DNA of 21,889 bases from JAZFYD01 sp036443405 (GTDB lineage Bacteria; Planctomycetota; PLA2), in the NCBI GenBank assembly GCA_036443405.1, contig JAZFYD010000129.1, positions 1 to 21,889 of the forward strand, given 5' to 3'. The notes beneath the pieces are model-generated. The model was not told the DNA's origin. It searched no databases and was given only the letters and a program-made list of their open reading frames with translations. Below are positions 1 through 7,092 of the stretch, piece by piece. Position numbers and translations under genes: made by a program. Within the stretch, counting starts at the first letter, position 1. Each line of letters opens with the position of its first letter.

Positions 1-1015
1 GAAATTCCAGCGACTTCAGCTTCTGCAGGTGGATCGCACCCGCGTCCGTGATGTTCGGGTTCGAATAGAGGCCGAGGCGCTTCAACGCGGTGAGTTCGCC
101 GATGTGCTTCATGCCTGCGTCCGAGACGACCATGCTCGCGTTCATCACCTCCAGTGATTTCAGGTTGCGCAGATACGACAGGCCGTTCTCGGTAATCTTG
201 ACGCCGCGCAGCATCAGCTTCTGCAGTGAGGTCTGCTGCGCGAGCTCGCTCATGCCCGCGTCGGTGATGTTCGTGTTGCGGTAGATGCTCAGCTCTTCGA
301 GCTTGAAGCGCCGCAGGTGGCCGAGGCCCGCGTCGGTCACCGCGGTCTGACCGAGCGTGATCGCCTTGAGCGACAGGTCGCGGAGGCCTTCCAGACCCGC
401 GTCGGTGACCTTGGTCCGGTCGAGCCGCAGCTCCGTGAGCGACGCCATGCCGTTCAAGCGCACGAGCCCCGCGTCGCCGACCGCTGTTGCGGTGAGGTCG
501 AGCTCGCGGAGTTTTCCAAGGCCCGTGAGTTCGCCGAGTCCCGCGTCCGTGATCCGCGTGCCGCGCAGGGTCAGCCGCTCGAGCGAAGCTAGATCCTTCA
601 AGTGGGCGAGCTCCGCGTCGCCGATTCCCGTGTTGCCGAGCTTCAGGATGGAGAGCGATCTCAGGTGTTTCAGTTGGGCGAGGTCTGCGGCGTCGACGTT
701 TCGACCCGAGAGGTCGAGCTCGCGCAGCTGGCGCATCTGAGCCAGCGTCAAGGTGTCGAAGCGGCGCGGCAACAGATTGCGCAGCCACGCGAGCGTTGCC
801 GACTCCTGGATCGAGGGGGTTTCCGGCGCGGGGGCGCGCGTCTCGACGGCGGGCGCCTCCTCGGGTTCGGGTTGCGCGCTCTCGGGTGCATCCGGCGCGC
901 GATCCGCTTGCGGCTCCGGACGCGTTTTCCGTTCGCTGCCCGATCCCGTGGCGAGCAACGTGACGAGCACGCCGACTGCCACGCCGGCGACGCATGCCAG
1001 GACAAGCTTGATCAT
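1..1015 (-). CDS. Membrane-anchored leucine-rich-repeat protein (3'-truncated by window edge)
   Basis: The frame runs from an ATG at 1015 to the left edge without a stop, so the C-terminus is missing. The protein begins MIKLVLACVAGVAVGVL, a single hydrophobic segment at about residues 3-23 that fits an uncleaved membrane anchor. The cysteine at position 8 is too close to the N-terminus for a convincing lipobox. A Pro/Glu/Ala-rich linker (about 28-70) follows. From about residue 85 there are some ten repeats of 23-25 residues of the form LxxLxLxxTxITDAGLxxL. This is the LRR subtype very common in Planctomycetes, usually predicted to bind proteins. No catalytic domain is visible in the part present. 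No Shine-Dalgarno stands before the ATG; TACGCT lies 11 bases upstream. The partner and role are unknown. Confidence 0.88.
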   Translation of the reverse strand, partial: MIKLVLACVAGVAVGVLVTLLATGSGSERKTRPEPQADRAPDAPESAQPEPEEAPAVETRAPAPETPSIQESATLAWLRNLLPRRFDTLTLAQMRQLRELDLSGRNVDAADLAQLKHLRSLSILKLGNTGIGDAELAHLKDLASLERLTLRGTRITDAGLGELTGLGKLRELDLTATAVGDAGLVRLNGMASLTELRLDRTKVTDAGLEGLRDLSLKAITLGQTAVTDAGLGHLRRFKLEELSIYRNTNITDAGMSELAQQTSLQKLMLRGVKITENGLSYLRNLKSLEVMNASMVVSDAGMKHIGELTALKRLGLYSNPNITDAGAIHLQKLKSLEF

Positions 1016-1066
1016 GGGTCAGGCGTAGCGTACCGGACGCAGCGACTCGCCGCACTCGGCAAGCAA

Positions 1067-1091
1067 CGGGGTGGGCAACCGACCCACCCCG
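1067..1091 (-). terminator. Hairpin between pepF-like stop and LRR start (possible terminator)
   Basis: The 9-base arm CGGGGTGGG (1067-1075) pairs perfectly with CCCACCCCG (1083-1091) across a 7-base loop. It lies in the 207-base gap downstream of the M3 peptidase gene. No clear T-tract follows on either strand, so it may be a factor-assisted terminator or just GC-rich structure. Confidence 0.35.
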
Positions 1092-1222
1092 AGTACTCGA
1101 GTTTCCTCCGAGCTACGGTTTCCGGACTGCGGTCACAGACCTCGCTGACATAGTTGCGCGTGCTGCTCCCGGTGGTCGACGCACGAACCCCGTCTTAGTG
1201 GGTCAAGGCCCAGGGGTGGGCG

Positions 1223-2959
1223 CTACGCCTCCAACTGCTCGATGCGCTCCACCACGTTGGGGATCAGCTCGCCGAGGATCTCATCGCCCATCGCGAACCT
1301 GGCTCCCGCCGCAGCGAACAGATCGGGCAGGGACTTTGTCGCGCCGAGTTTGAGCGCGCTGCGATATTGCTCGACGGTGGCGGCCTCGTCCCTGCGGCCG
1401 TTGCGCCACACCTGCAGCGCACCGATCTGCGCGATGGCGTACTCGATGTAATAAAACGCCATCCCGAACAGATGCCCTTGGCGATGCCACTCGTGGTCGC
1501 GGTACGCCTCGAGGCCGCTCCAGTCGATCCACGGCGTGAACCTCGTGCGCAACTCCACCCAGGTTTCCCGACGCTCCTCGGCGCTGTGGCCGGCGTGCGT
1601 GTACAGCCAGTGCTGAAACGCATCGATGATCGCGATCCAGGGCATCAGCGTCACGACGTCGTCGAGGTGGGAAATGGCGGCGTCACGTGCATCGTCAGCG
1701 CTGTACGCCTTGGGGAAGTGCTCCATCGCGAGCAGCTCCATCGACATGCTCGCAACCTCGCAGAACTCGGTCGGCGGATCGCGGAAGTCGGCAACATCGA
1801 AATCGCGGACGGCGAGCGAGTGGAACGCGTGCCCGCCCTCGTGCAACATCGTCTGGAGGTCGGCGTGCCGGCCAACGGCGTTGATGAAGATGAACGGGAG
1901 CCGGATGTCTTCGACGCCGTAGTTGTAGCCGCCCGGCGCCTTCCCGGGCCGCGACATCAGATCGAGCAGGTTGTTGCGCTGCAGGATGTCGTACTCGCCC
2001 TCGAAAACCGGGTCGATCTCGCGGAAGAGCTTGCGCGTGATGGCGTGGTAGCCGTCCTCGTCGTGGAACGGCGTCAGCGGAGGCCGTCCAGAGGTGCTGA
2101 CGATCAGATCCCAAGGACGCAGCGTGTCGAGCCCGAGCGCCCGCTTGCGTTTGTCCATCAGCTTCTGCGCCGCCGGCACGACGACCTTCTCGACGGCCGC
2201 GTGAAATCCGGCGCAATCTTCCGGCGTGTAATCGAAGCGGCACATCTCCGCGAACTTGAAATCACGGTAGTTGCCGAAGCCGGCGTTCTTGGCCTGCTGG
2301 CCGCGCAGCTCCATCTCTTCCTCGAAGAGCCGTTCGATCCGATCGCGATCCTGCAGCCGTCGTTCGGCGATCAAGCGCCATGCCTCTTCGCGCGTCGCGC
2401 GATCGAGATCCTCCAGGTGCGCGCCGGCCTGTTGCACCGTCAGTGTCTCGCCGCGGAAGTCCACGGTGATCGCGCCCTGGATCGTGTTGTACTCCGCGTC
2501 GAGTACCGCTTCCTTGGCCTTGAGCGGGTTGTTCTCCTCGCGGAACAACTCGGCGGCGCGCTCGGTGCGCTTCACAAGAATCGCAAACTCCTCGCCGAGC
2601 TGCGCGCGATGCGGGTTCGCAAGGAACGCCTTGGTCAGACGATCTTCCTGCGTGCGCGCCACGGGCCACACCTCGCGCTCGAACGTGAGGTGAGCCTCCT
2701 TGGCCGCCTCGTCCTTCGTGTTGCACGTCATTGCGATGTAGCGGCGCGCGGCGGCTCCGGAAACGGCGGACTGCAGTTCGCTCCAGTCGCAAACCCACGC
2801 TTCCAATTCCGTCCGCGTGGCAGGTTCGCGCGCAAGCAGTCGCTCGGTCTGCTCCACGATAGCGGCCGGATCGGCCGCACTGGCTCCGCCGTCACTGAAC
2901 TCAGCGGGAAGAAACGTGTAAGCGGGAACCGAAACATCGGGTGACTGCGTAACACTCAT
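1223..2959 (-). CDS. M3-family metallopeptidase (oligoendopeptidase F-like)
   Basis: A 578-residue protein close to the usual ~600 residues of PepF/M3B peptidases, which cut short peptides in the cytoplasm. The zinc motif HEGGH is at residues 373-377, inside MLHEGGHAFHS. The third ligand is most likely E401 in CEVASMSMEL, which aligns with the EVAS segment of M3 enzymes. The C-terminal FYYIEYAIAQIGALQVW stretch matches the conserved helix lining the M3 active-site channel. There is no signal peptide. A TTG directly before the ATG (at 2962) is in frame, but the ATG at 2959 is preferred because GGAAGG lies 7 bases upstream of it. The gene follows a terminator placed after the PEP-CTERM gene, so it probably has its own or read-through transcription. 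Family assignment is strong; exact substrate is unknown. Confidence 0.93.
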   Translation of the reverse strand: MSVTQSPDVSVPAYTFLPAEFSDGGASAADPAAIVEQTERLLAREPATRTELEAWVCDWSELQSAVSGAAARRYIAMTCNTKDEAAKEAHLTFEREVWPVARTQEDRLTKAFLANPHRAQLGEEFAILVKRTERAAELFREENNPLKAKEAVLDAEYNTIQGAITVDFRGETLTVQQAGAHLEDLDRATREEAWRLIAERRLQDRDRIERLFEEEMELRGQQAKNAGFGNYRDFKFAEMCRFDYTPEDCAGFHAAVEKVVVPAAQKLMDKRKRALGLDTLRPWDLIVSTSGRPPLTPFHDEDGYHAITRKLFREIDPVFEGEYDILQRNNLLDLMSRPGKAPGGYNYGVEDIRLPFIFINAVGRHADLQTMLHEGGHAFHSLAVRDFDVADFRDPPTEFCEVASMSMELLAMEHFPKAYSADDARDAAISHLDDVVTLMPWIAIIDAFQHWLYTHAGHSAEERRETWVELRTRFTPWIDWSGLEAYRDHEWHRQGHLFGMAFYYIEYAIAQIGALQVWRNGRRDEAATVEQYRSALKLGATKSLPDLFAAAGARFAMGDEILGELIPNVVERIEQLEA

Positions 2960-2966
2960 CAAATAG

Positions 2967-2972
2967 CCTTCC
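2967..2972 (-). promoter_or_regulatory. Ribosome binding site GGAAGG that decides the M3 peptidase start
   Basis: GGGGAAGG (2967-2974) ends 7 bases before the ATG at 2959. This favours the ATG over the adjacent in-frame TTG at 2962. Confidence 0.6.
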
Positions 2973-2974
2973 CC

Positions 2975-3015
2975 AAAGAAACGAACAAAGCGCGAACCCG
3001 CAGGCCCGCGCTTTG
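2975..3015 (-). terminator. Intrinsic terminator of the PEP-CTERM gene
   Basis: On the minus strand a perfect 9-base stem, CAAAGCGCG pairing with CGCGCTTTG (3007-3015 with 2986-2994), closes a 12-base loop. It is followed directly by the T-rich run TTCGTTTCTTT (2975-2985). It starts 25 bases after the stop of the PEP-CTERM gene. The T-run abuts the ribosome binding site of the next gene. Confidence 0.75.
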
Positions 3016-3040
3016 ATGGTAATTGAGAGTAGAAGATCCG

Positions 3041-3808
3041 CTAGGCGACGCGCTTGCGACGGCGGCGAATCGCGATTACCGCGGCGCCGGCGGCAACGAG
3101 CACCATGGAGGCGGGCTCGGGAACCGCGACGAGGCGGAGGTCCAGGCCAAGGCGGTCACGCGTCCAAATCGTGCCCTCGTCGACCGGGGGTCCCGACACG
3201 GAGACGCCGCCGTGGACGTGCAGAGCATCCAGGTCGCTGTTGTCGAGCGGCTCGGTGTTGTTGCCCCAGAGGTGGACTTGCTGGAGGTTCGGGCTGAAGC
3301 TGTTCGCGAAGTTCGGGACGTAGAAGAAATCCTCGAAGAAGAACGTCACGTCCGTGCTCGTCAGGAACCCGTCCTGGGTGATGCGCAACGTGATGTGGCC
3401 CATGGCCTTACCGTCGTTGTTGGCATCGTGAAGTTGGCCGCCGAGAACCGTGGCGTCGATATCGACCTGCGTCTCCAGGAATCCGTCGACGTAGAAGCCA
3501 GATCCGCTGAGCTCCGTGCCGTGGATCTCGCCCTCAAGGAAGGTGATCTTCTTTCCGGGGATGTCGCGGTCAGCCTTGATGTAGCCCGTCAGGTTGTGCC
3601 AGAGCTTGGTGCCCGACTTGTAGACGTCCACACCGCGGCCCAAGTGGTCGTTGAAGACCGTGGCCATCTGCTGCGTGCCGCTGTGAATCGAACTCGCGGC
3701 AAACGGGTCCTGGATCTGCTCGATCTTGTAGATGATCGTGTCAGCGTCCGCCGATTTCTCAAAGGCGAATAGCGCCGCGACGATCAATATCAAAGTTGTG
3801 GTGCGCAT
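3041..3808 (-). CDS. Secreted PEP-CTERM sorting-signal protein
   Basis: A 255-residue protein with an N-terminal signal peptide (about residues 1-22, ending near SADA/DT). The C-terminal sorting tail (about 229-255) has VPEP, then a hydrophobic helix, then an RRRRKR cluster. PEP-CTERM tails are recognised by exosortases, which process and anchor exported proteins, often alongside exopolysaccharide. No exosortase gene is in this window. The middle is beta-rich and low in cysteine, with no enzyme motif I recognise. GGAGG at 3818-3822 lies 9 bases before the ATG. A sigma70-like promoter is visible upstream and an intrinsic terminator downstream, so it is probably monocistronic. Confidence 0.9.
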   Translation of the reverse strand: MRTTTLILIVAALFAFEKSADADTIIYKIEQIQDPFAASSIHSGTQQMATVFNDHLGRGVDVYKSGTKLWHNLTGYIKADRDIPGKKITFLEGEIHGTELSGSGFYVDGFLETQVDIDATVLGGQLHDANNDGKAMGHITLRITQDGFLTSTDVTFFFEDFFYVPNFANSFSPNLQQVHLWGNNTEPLDNSDLDALHVHGGVSVSGPPVDEGTIWTRDRLGLDLRLVAVPEPASMVLVAAGAAVIAIRRRRKRVA

Positions 3809-3817
3809 GAGCGCAGG

Positions 3818-3822
3818 CCTCC
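3818..3822 (-). promoter_or_regulatory. Shine-Dalgarno GGAGG of the PEP-CTERM gene
   Basis: GGAGG on the minus strand, 9 bases before the ATG at 3808; it supports that start. Confidence 0.65.
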
Positions 3823-3890
3823 ATTACCGATGTTCAAACCCTTGTCGAAGGGTGGAGCGCTCACGCGCCCTGCCTTCACTCCAACGCGAA

Positions 3891-3919
3891 ATGATGCCAA
3901 GCACGCGGGAGCAGGTCAA
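3891..3919 (-). promoter_or_regulatory. Sigma70-like promoter of the PEP-CTERM gene
   Basis: On the minus strand TTGACC (3914-3919, 5 of 6 to the -35 consensus) and CATCAT (3891-3896, 4 of 6 to the -10 consensus) are separated by exactly 17 bases. The predicted start would give a leader of about 75 bases that includes the Shine-Dalgarno. Judged by eye only. Confidence 0.45.
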
Positions 3920-4228
3920 CGGGCGTGGTGGTTTTTCCGCGGTGCGCATGGGCCCTCAAGACGGATATGTCGAGGCCTTTGGACAAGAGGTTGCCCGCCG
4001 GGAGGCTCCGTCTCGGCATAAACCAAACCCCTACAACGATTTAAGAGACCGTTCCGCGGAACGAACATCCGTCAGGATCGGGCCGGACCATGCCAAAAAA
4101 CCGGCCAGGCGCCTGTCTCAATCCGCGAATTCCCGGGACTTTTCGCGCGCTGTGGCCACGGCGGGGCCGGTGCCGGTCTATCGAGTCCAGTACGGCGCCG
4201 GGATAACTACGAATTGGCCGTCGAACTA

Positions 4229-4252
4229 CAAAACCGTCCGGGGAGCACCCGG
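4229..4252 (-). terminator. Weak terminator-like hairpin after the FGE-like/thioredoxin gene
   Basis: Directly after the TGA at 4254-4256, the minus strand reads CCGGG, a 5-base loop, CCCGG (4238-4252), then ACGGTTTTG. The stem is short and the T-run is only four bases long. Confidence 0.35.
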
Positions 4253-4253
4253 C

Positions 4254-5606
4254 TCACTCTCCAACGGTTCTGCTGGCGCGCTCGAACGCGGCGAGGAACT
4301 CCGCAACCGGATCGCCCCACTTCGGCAGTTCGCGCTCCGGGATGAGCACGCACTTGGCGCCCGCGGCCTCGGCCACGCGATCCGGATGAAGCACAAATTG
4401 GCCCGGTGAGACCACGAAGCCGCCGACCACCTTCATCCCGCGCGCAAACAGGATCTCGTGCTCGTCGCACGTGATTCCCGGATAGAGCGCGCAATCGCCA
4501 TCAGGCCGCTGCGCGTGCTCGCACTCCATGGCGTGGCCGGCCTGGTGGCCAAACGCAACCACCATGTGCTCGTTGCAATACGCCACGAATCGCGGGTCTT
4601 TGTACAGCTGCTCCCGGGTCCGGTCGCACTGGCCGCAGGTGTCATAAAGCAACGAGAGGAATATCGGCACCCTGCGTCGCTTCGCCTCCTTCACGGCCGC
4701 CTCGAACGTCCGCGCGATGCGAAGGGGTTTCGGCTTGACCGCCCGCGCGATCGGTTTGCGATCCGGCTCCGGGTCTGTCATGACGCAGCGGAACCCGACG
4801 CTCTTCTCGGCCACGCCCATGGGTTGCACGCACAGATCGAGAACGCGCAGGTTGAGCGGATGGGGCGAGAGCCACGAACCGCCTTTGATCATGACCGGGA
4901 GGGCCTTGTCGCCGCGCCGCATGAAGCAGCGTTCATACGCGTTCCCCGCCATGTCGAGGCAGCCGTAGTACGACGCGCCGGCTTCATAGGAGCCGACTGG
5001 CGCGGTGTCGCGGGGCGTGGGTCGGCCGAAGTTCGCTCGCGTCGCGCCGGGGGCTTCATCGCCCCAGGGATAGAGACGCCCTTCCGGGCCACCGGCCGCC
5101 TTCTCCCACTGAAGCGGCGTCGGTAGACCCGCCCCCGCCCACTTCGAGTACGCCACGGCGCCGTGCCCGGTCGCCGCGGTCACAGGATGGCGCTCCCGTC
5201 CGGACTCCGCGCGCCACCCGTCCGCACCGCGTACTACCCCGCCGACTTCCGTTCGGATCAACGCCGTGGTTTCGGCGATGGAACTCAGAAAGCGCGCGAA
5301 CTGCTCGTTGGTCACCTCGTACTTGTCGATGAGGAACGCCGCGACCATCTGCGCCTTCGGCTCCTCGGTGGCCTCCCAGCCCTCGTAAGGCCGTTTCTTG
5401 TAGACGCCGCCCGGCACCCGGATCACGGTCATCCCATCGCGCACGCGATACCACTCTTCGGCACCGTGGCCGTTGTGAGAGAGATAGACGAGTCCCTCGA
5501 TCGTCGGAGCGGGAGCGACCTCGGTGTCCTCGCCGGCCGCGGCGATTTCGCCCACCAACAAAACGGATACGAGAATCAGGGGCGGAAGGGGCGCGTGGGG
5601 TCGCAT
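4254..5606 (-). CDS. Secreted FGE/SUMF1-like domain fused to a CGQC thioredoxin-like domain
   Basis: A 450-residue exported protein with a signal peptide over about residues 1-24. Residues ~55-275 show the formylglycine-generating-enzyme fold: DKYEVTNEQFARFL, LPTPLQWEKAAGG, YPWGDEAPGATRANFG, DMAGNAYERC, KGGSW and GFRCV. The segment after KGGSW, where true FGE carries its two catalytic cysteines, reads LSPHPLNLRVLDL and has none. Sulfatase activation is therefore unlikely; a binding or structural role is more probable. Residues ~300-450 form a thioredoxin-like domain with the redox motif C324-G-Q-C327 (DTCGQCDRTREQL) and further cysteines. The gene lies 34 bases after the ligase gene and may share its transcript. 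No Shine-Dalgarno is seen; TAGCAT lies 6 bases before the ATG. Domain calls are solid; function is unknown. Confidence 0.85.
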   Translation of the reverse strand: MRPHAPLPPLILVSVLLVGEIAAAGEDTEVAPAPTIEGLVYLSHNGHGAEEWYRVRDGMTVIRVPGGVYKKRPYEGWEATEEPKAQMVAAFLIDKYEVTNEQFARFLSSIAETTALIRTEVGGVVRGADGWRAESGRERHPVTAATGHGAVAYSKWAGAGLPTPLQWEKAAGGPEGRLYPWGDEAPGATRANFGRPTPRDTAPVGSYEAGASYYGCLDMAGNAYERCFMRRGDKALPVMIKGGSWLSPHPLNLRVLDLCVQPMGVAEKSVGFRCVMTDPEPDRKPIARAVKPKPLRIARTFEAAVKEAKRRRVPIFLSLLYDTCGQCDRTREQLYKDPRFVAYCNEHMVVAFGHQAGHAMECEHAQRPDGDCALYPGITCDEHEILFARGMKVVGGFVVSPGQFVLHPDRVAEAAGAKCVLIPERELPKWGDPVAEFLAAFERASRTVGE

Positions 5607-5612
5607 GCGCTC

Positions 5613-5618
5613 ATGCTA
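5613..5618 (-). promoter_or_regulatory. -10-like TAGCAT 6 bases before the FGE-like gene start
   Basis: TAGCAT (minus strand) is separated by 6 bases from the ATG at 5606, and no Shine-Dalgarno is present. The spacing fits a -10 element giving a leaderless or near-leaderless mRNA. It is one of several similar sites in the window. Confidence 0.35.
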
Positions 5619-5640
5619 CCCGTCGCCTAGCACGAAAGGG

Positions 5641-6969
5641 CTACGACGCGGCCTTGACGATGAGGCGGAATTTGCCCGTTTTGCGGTCCACCGGGAGCGC
5701 GCGTTCCCGAACAACCTCGAAGACCACGTTGCCCATGTTCTTCTGCGCCAGGAGTTCCTTGAGCCGCATGACCGTGGCTGCCTCCGCCGCATCCGCCTGC
5801 GCGTCGGTCAGGCCGGACTCCAGCACGACATGGAACCTGAACTGCGACTTGTTCACGAGGCGCATCTGGAACGACTTCACGTTCGCGACGAAGAACTCCA
5901 CGATGACGATGGGGTGGATGTAGTCCTCCACCCCCTTCTCGTTCAGAAACACCGGCGCCTCTTCGGAGCGCCCCAAAACCTTGTCGACGACCGTGTAGGG
6001 CCCCCACGTGGCCCCCCGTGACGCGACGGGCAGCACATCGTCCATCCGATAGCGGATGAGCGGTACCGTCTTCCGATAGAGGTTGGTGACGAGGATGTGG
6101 TCGGTCTGAAGCTCGAATATCAGGTTTTCTTCGAGCAGGTACATCCCGGGCCCGTGCATCAGGTCAAACCCCATGAACAGGTGCTCGCTCGACGCATAGT
6201 TGAGGCGCACGTCGGTGCCAAACACACCCGCGACGCGCTTACGCTCTCGGTCGGCCATCGGCTCGCCGCCGACGAGGATGCGTGTCGGCGAGAAGGTGAG
6301 GTTCCCGGCGAGTCGCTGGTCGGCCAGCATGCTGATCGCGCCCGAATACCCCGAAAACGCAAACGGCTTGAACTCGTTCAGGCCGGCGACGATCTTCTCC
6401 GTCGGATCGTTGATGTCGAAGACCCTGGTCCTATAGAACAGGCCGCGGATCCAGTGCGCCGGCGAGACCGCGAACGAGACGCCGGCGAAGTGTCCCTGCG
6501 TCGCGCCGATGAACGCGACACGGCGCGGCGGCAGCGCGGCCCGCAGGATGCGCTCGAGCACCATGACGCCCTGCATCCACTCTGTCGGATCGAACACCGA
6601 GTAACAGACCGTGCCGGAGGTGCCCGAAGTGTGGAGAACGCGAAACCGGCCGTCCATCAGTTCGCGCGCGTCCCGCGACCCGGTCAGGAACTTCGCAATG
6701 CGATCGGTCCGTACGCGCGGGTCCGTGGAAATCTCGTCGAAGTTCTCGATGACTTCGTTCTTGGTCAGAACGGGAAAGTCCCGGGGCAGGCAGCGATCCG
6801 GATCGATCCCCCGCTCCTTCATGACGCGCGCGTAATAGGGCGATCTCTCGCGAACGAATCGTGCCAGCTTTCGGAACCGCGCCACGTGCGAGTCTTCGAG
6901 CTCCCGACGCGTCATGCGCAGGCACCGTCGGCCCGCACTGCGGTGGCTGATGAAGTTCGGGAAGAGCAT
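5641..6969 (-). CDS. PaaK/CapK-type adenylate-forming ligase
   Basis: A 442-residue member of the AMP-binding ligase group related to phenylacetate-CoA ligase and to CapK of polysaccharide loci. These enzymes activate a carboxylic acid as acyl-adenylate. The phosphate-binding motif HTSGTSG is at residues 113-119. YASSEHLFMGFD and TNLYRKTVPLIRYRMDD match the adenine-pocket and hinge regions. A C-terminal lid domain (about 335-442) is present. The frame is open back to an ATG at 7101, but that would overlap the divergent aminopeptidase start by 9 bases and add 44 residues of low-complexity arginine-rich sequence. The ATG at 6969 gives the family length, though 7002 is also possible. The acid substrate cannot be read from sequence. 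The FGE-like/thioredoxin gene follows closely. Confidence 0.82.
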   Translation of the reverse strand: MLFPNFISHRSAGRRCLRMTRRELEDSHVARFRKLARFVRERSPYYARVMKERGIDPDRCLPRDFPVLTKNEVIENFDEISTDPRVRTDRIAKFLTGSRDARELMDGRFRVLHTSGTSGTVCYSVFDPTEWMQGVMVLERILRAALPPRRVAFIGATQGHFAGVSFAVSPAHWIRGLFYRTRVFDINDPTEKIVAGLNEFKPFAFSGYSGAISMLADQRLAGNLTFSPTRILVGGEPMADRERKRVAGVFGTDVRLNYASSEHLFMGFDLMHGPGMYLLEENLIFELQTDHILVTNLYRKTVPLIRYRMDDVLPVASRGATWGPYTVVDKVLGRSEEAPVFLNEKGVEDYIHPIVIVEFFVANVKSFQMRLVNKSQFRFHVVLESGLTDAQADAAEAATVMRLKELLAQKNMGNVVFEVVRERALPVDRKTGKFRLIVKAAS

Positions 6970-7080
6970 ACGGTTTCGCTCTGGGGGTCGTGCCACCGGC
7001 ATGCCCAAAGGAGCCCGGCCCGCGGCGCAGAGCATAACGCAGTCGAACTCGAAGGCTGGGAAAGGACACCGCCGCGAGAG

Positions 7081-7086
7081 TAGAAT
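7081..7086 (+). promoter_or_regulatory. -10-like TAGAAT 6 bases before the M1 aminopeptidase start
   Basis: TAGAAT is followed by 6 bases and then the ATG at 7093. No good Shine-Dalgarno or -35 hexamer is visible. The placement would give a leaderless transcript. Confidence 0.4.
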
Positions 7087-7092
7087 TCCGCC

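Larger units (their letters stand above)
3823..4253. other. 431-base gap with promoter and palindromes, no gene seen
   Basis: Open frames here have no recognisable protein character. The gap holds the promoter described above and a perfect 14-base palindrome CGTTCCGCGGAACG (4050-4063). It also has an inverted repeat GGCCGG/CCGGCC (4081-4086 and 4101-4106) and a 10-base palindrome CAGGCGCCTG (4106-4115). Near the downstream gene there is a small hairpin. An undetected small RNA or an operator is possible, but nothing identifies one. Confidence 0.5.

Noticed and set aside
1367..2944. Long plus-strand open frame opposite the M3 peptidase
   Set aside because: Antisense shadow in GC-rich DNA; arginine- and valine-rich composition, no domain, and the minus strand has a full set of M3 motifs.
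3882..3904. Sigma54-like site TTGGCAT...CGC upstream of the PEP-CTERM gene
   Set aside because: PEP-CTERM genes can be sigma54-controlled, but the GG-to-GC spacing is one base short; the sigma70-like pair at 3891-3919 fits better.
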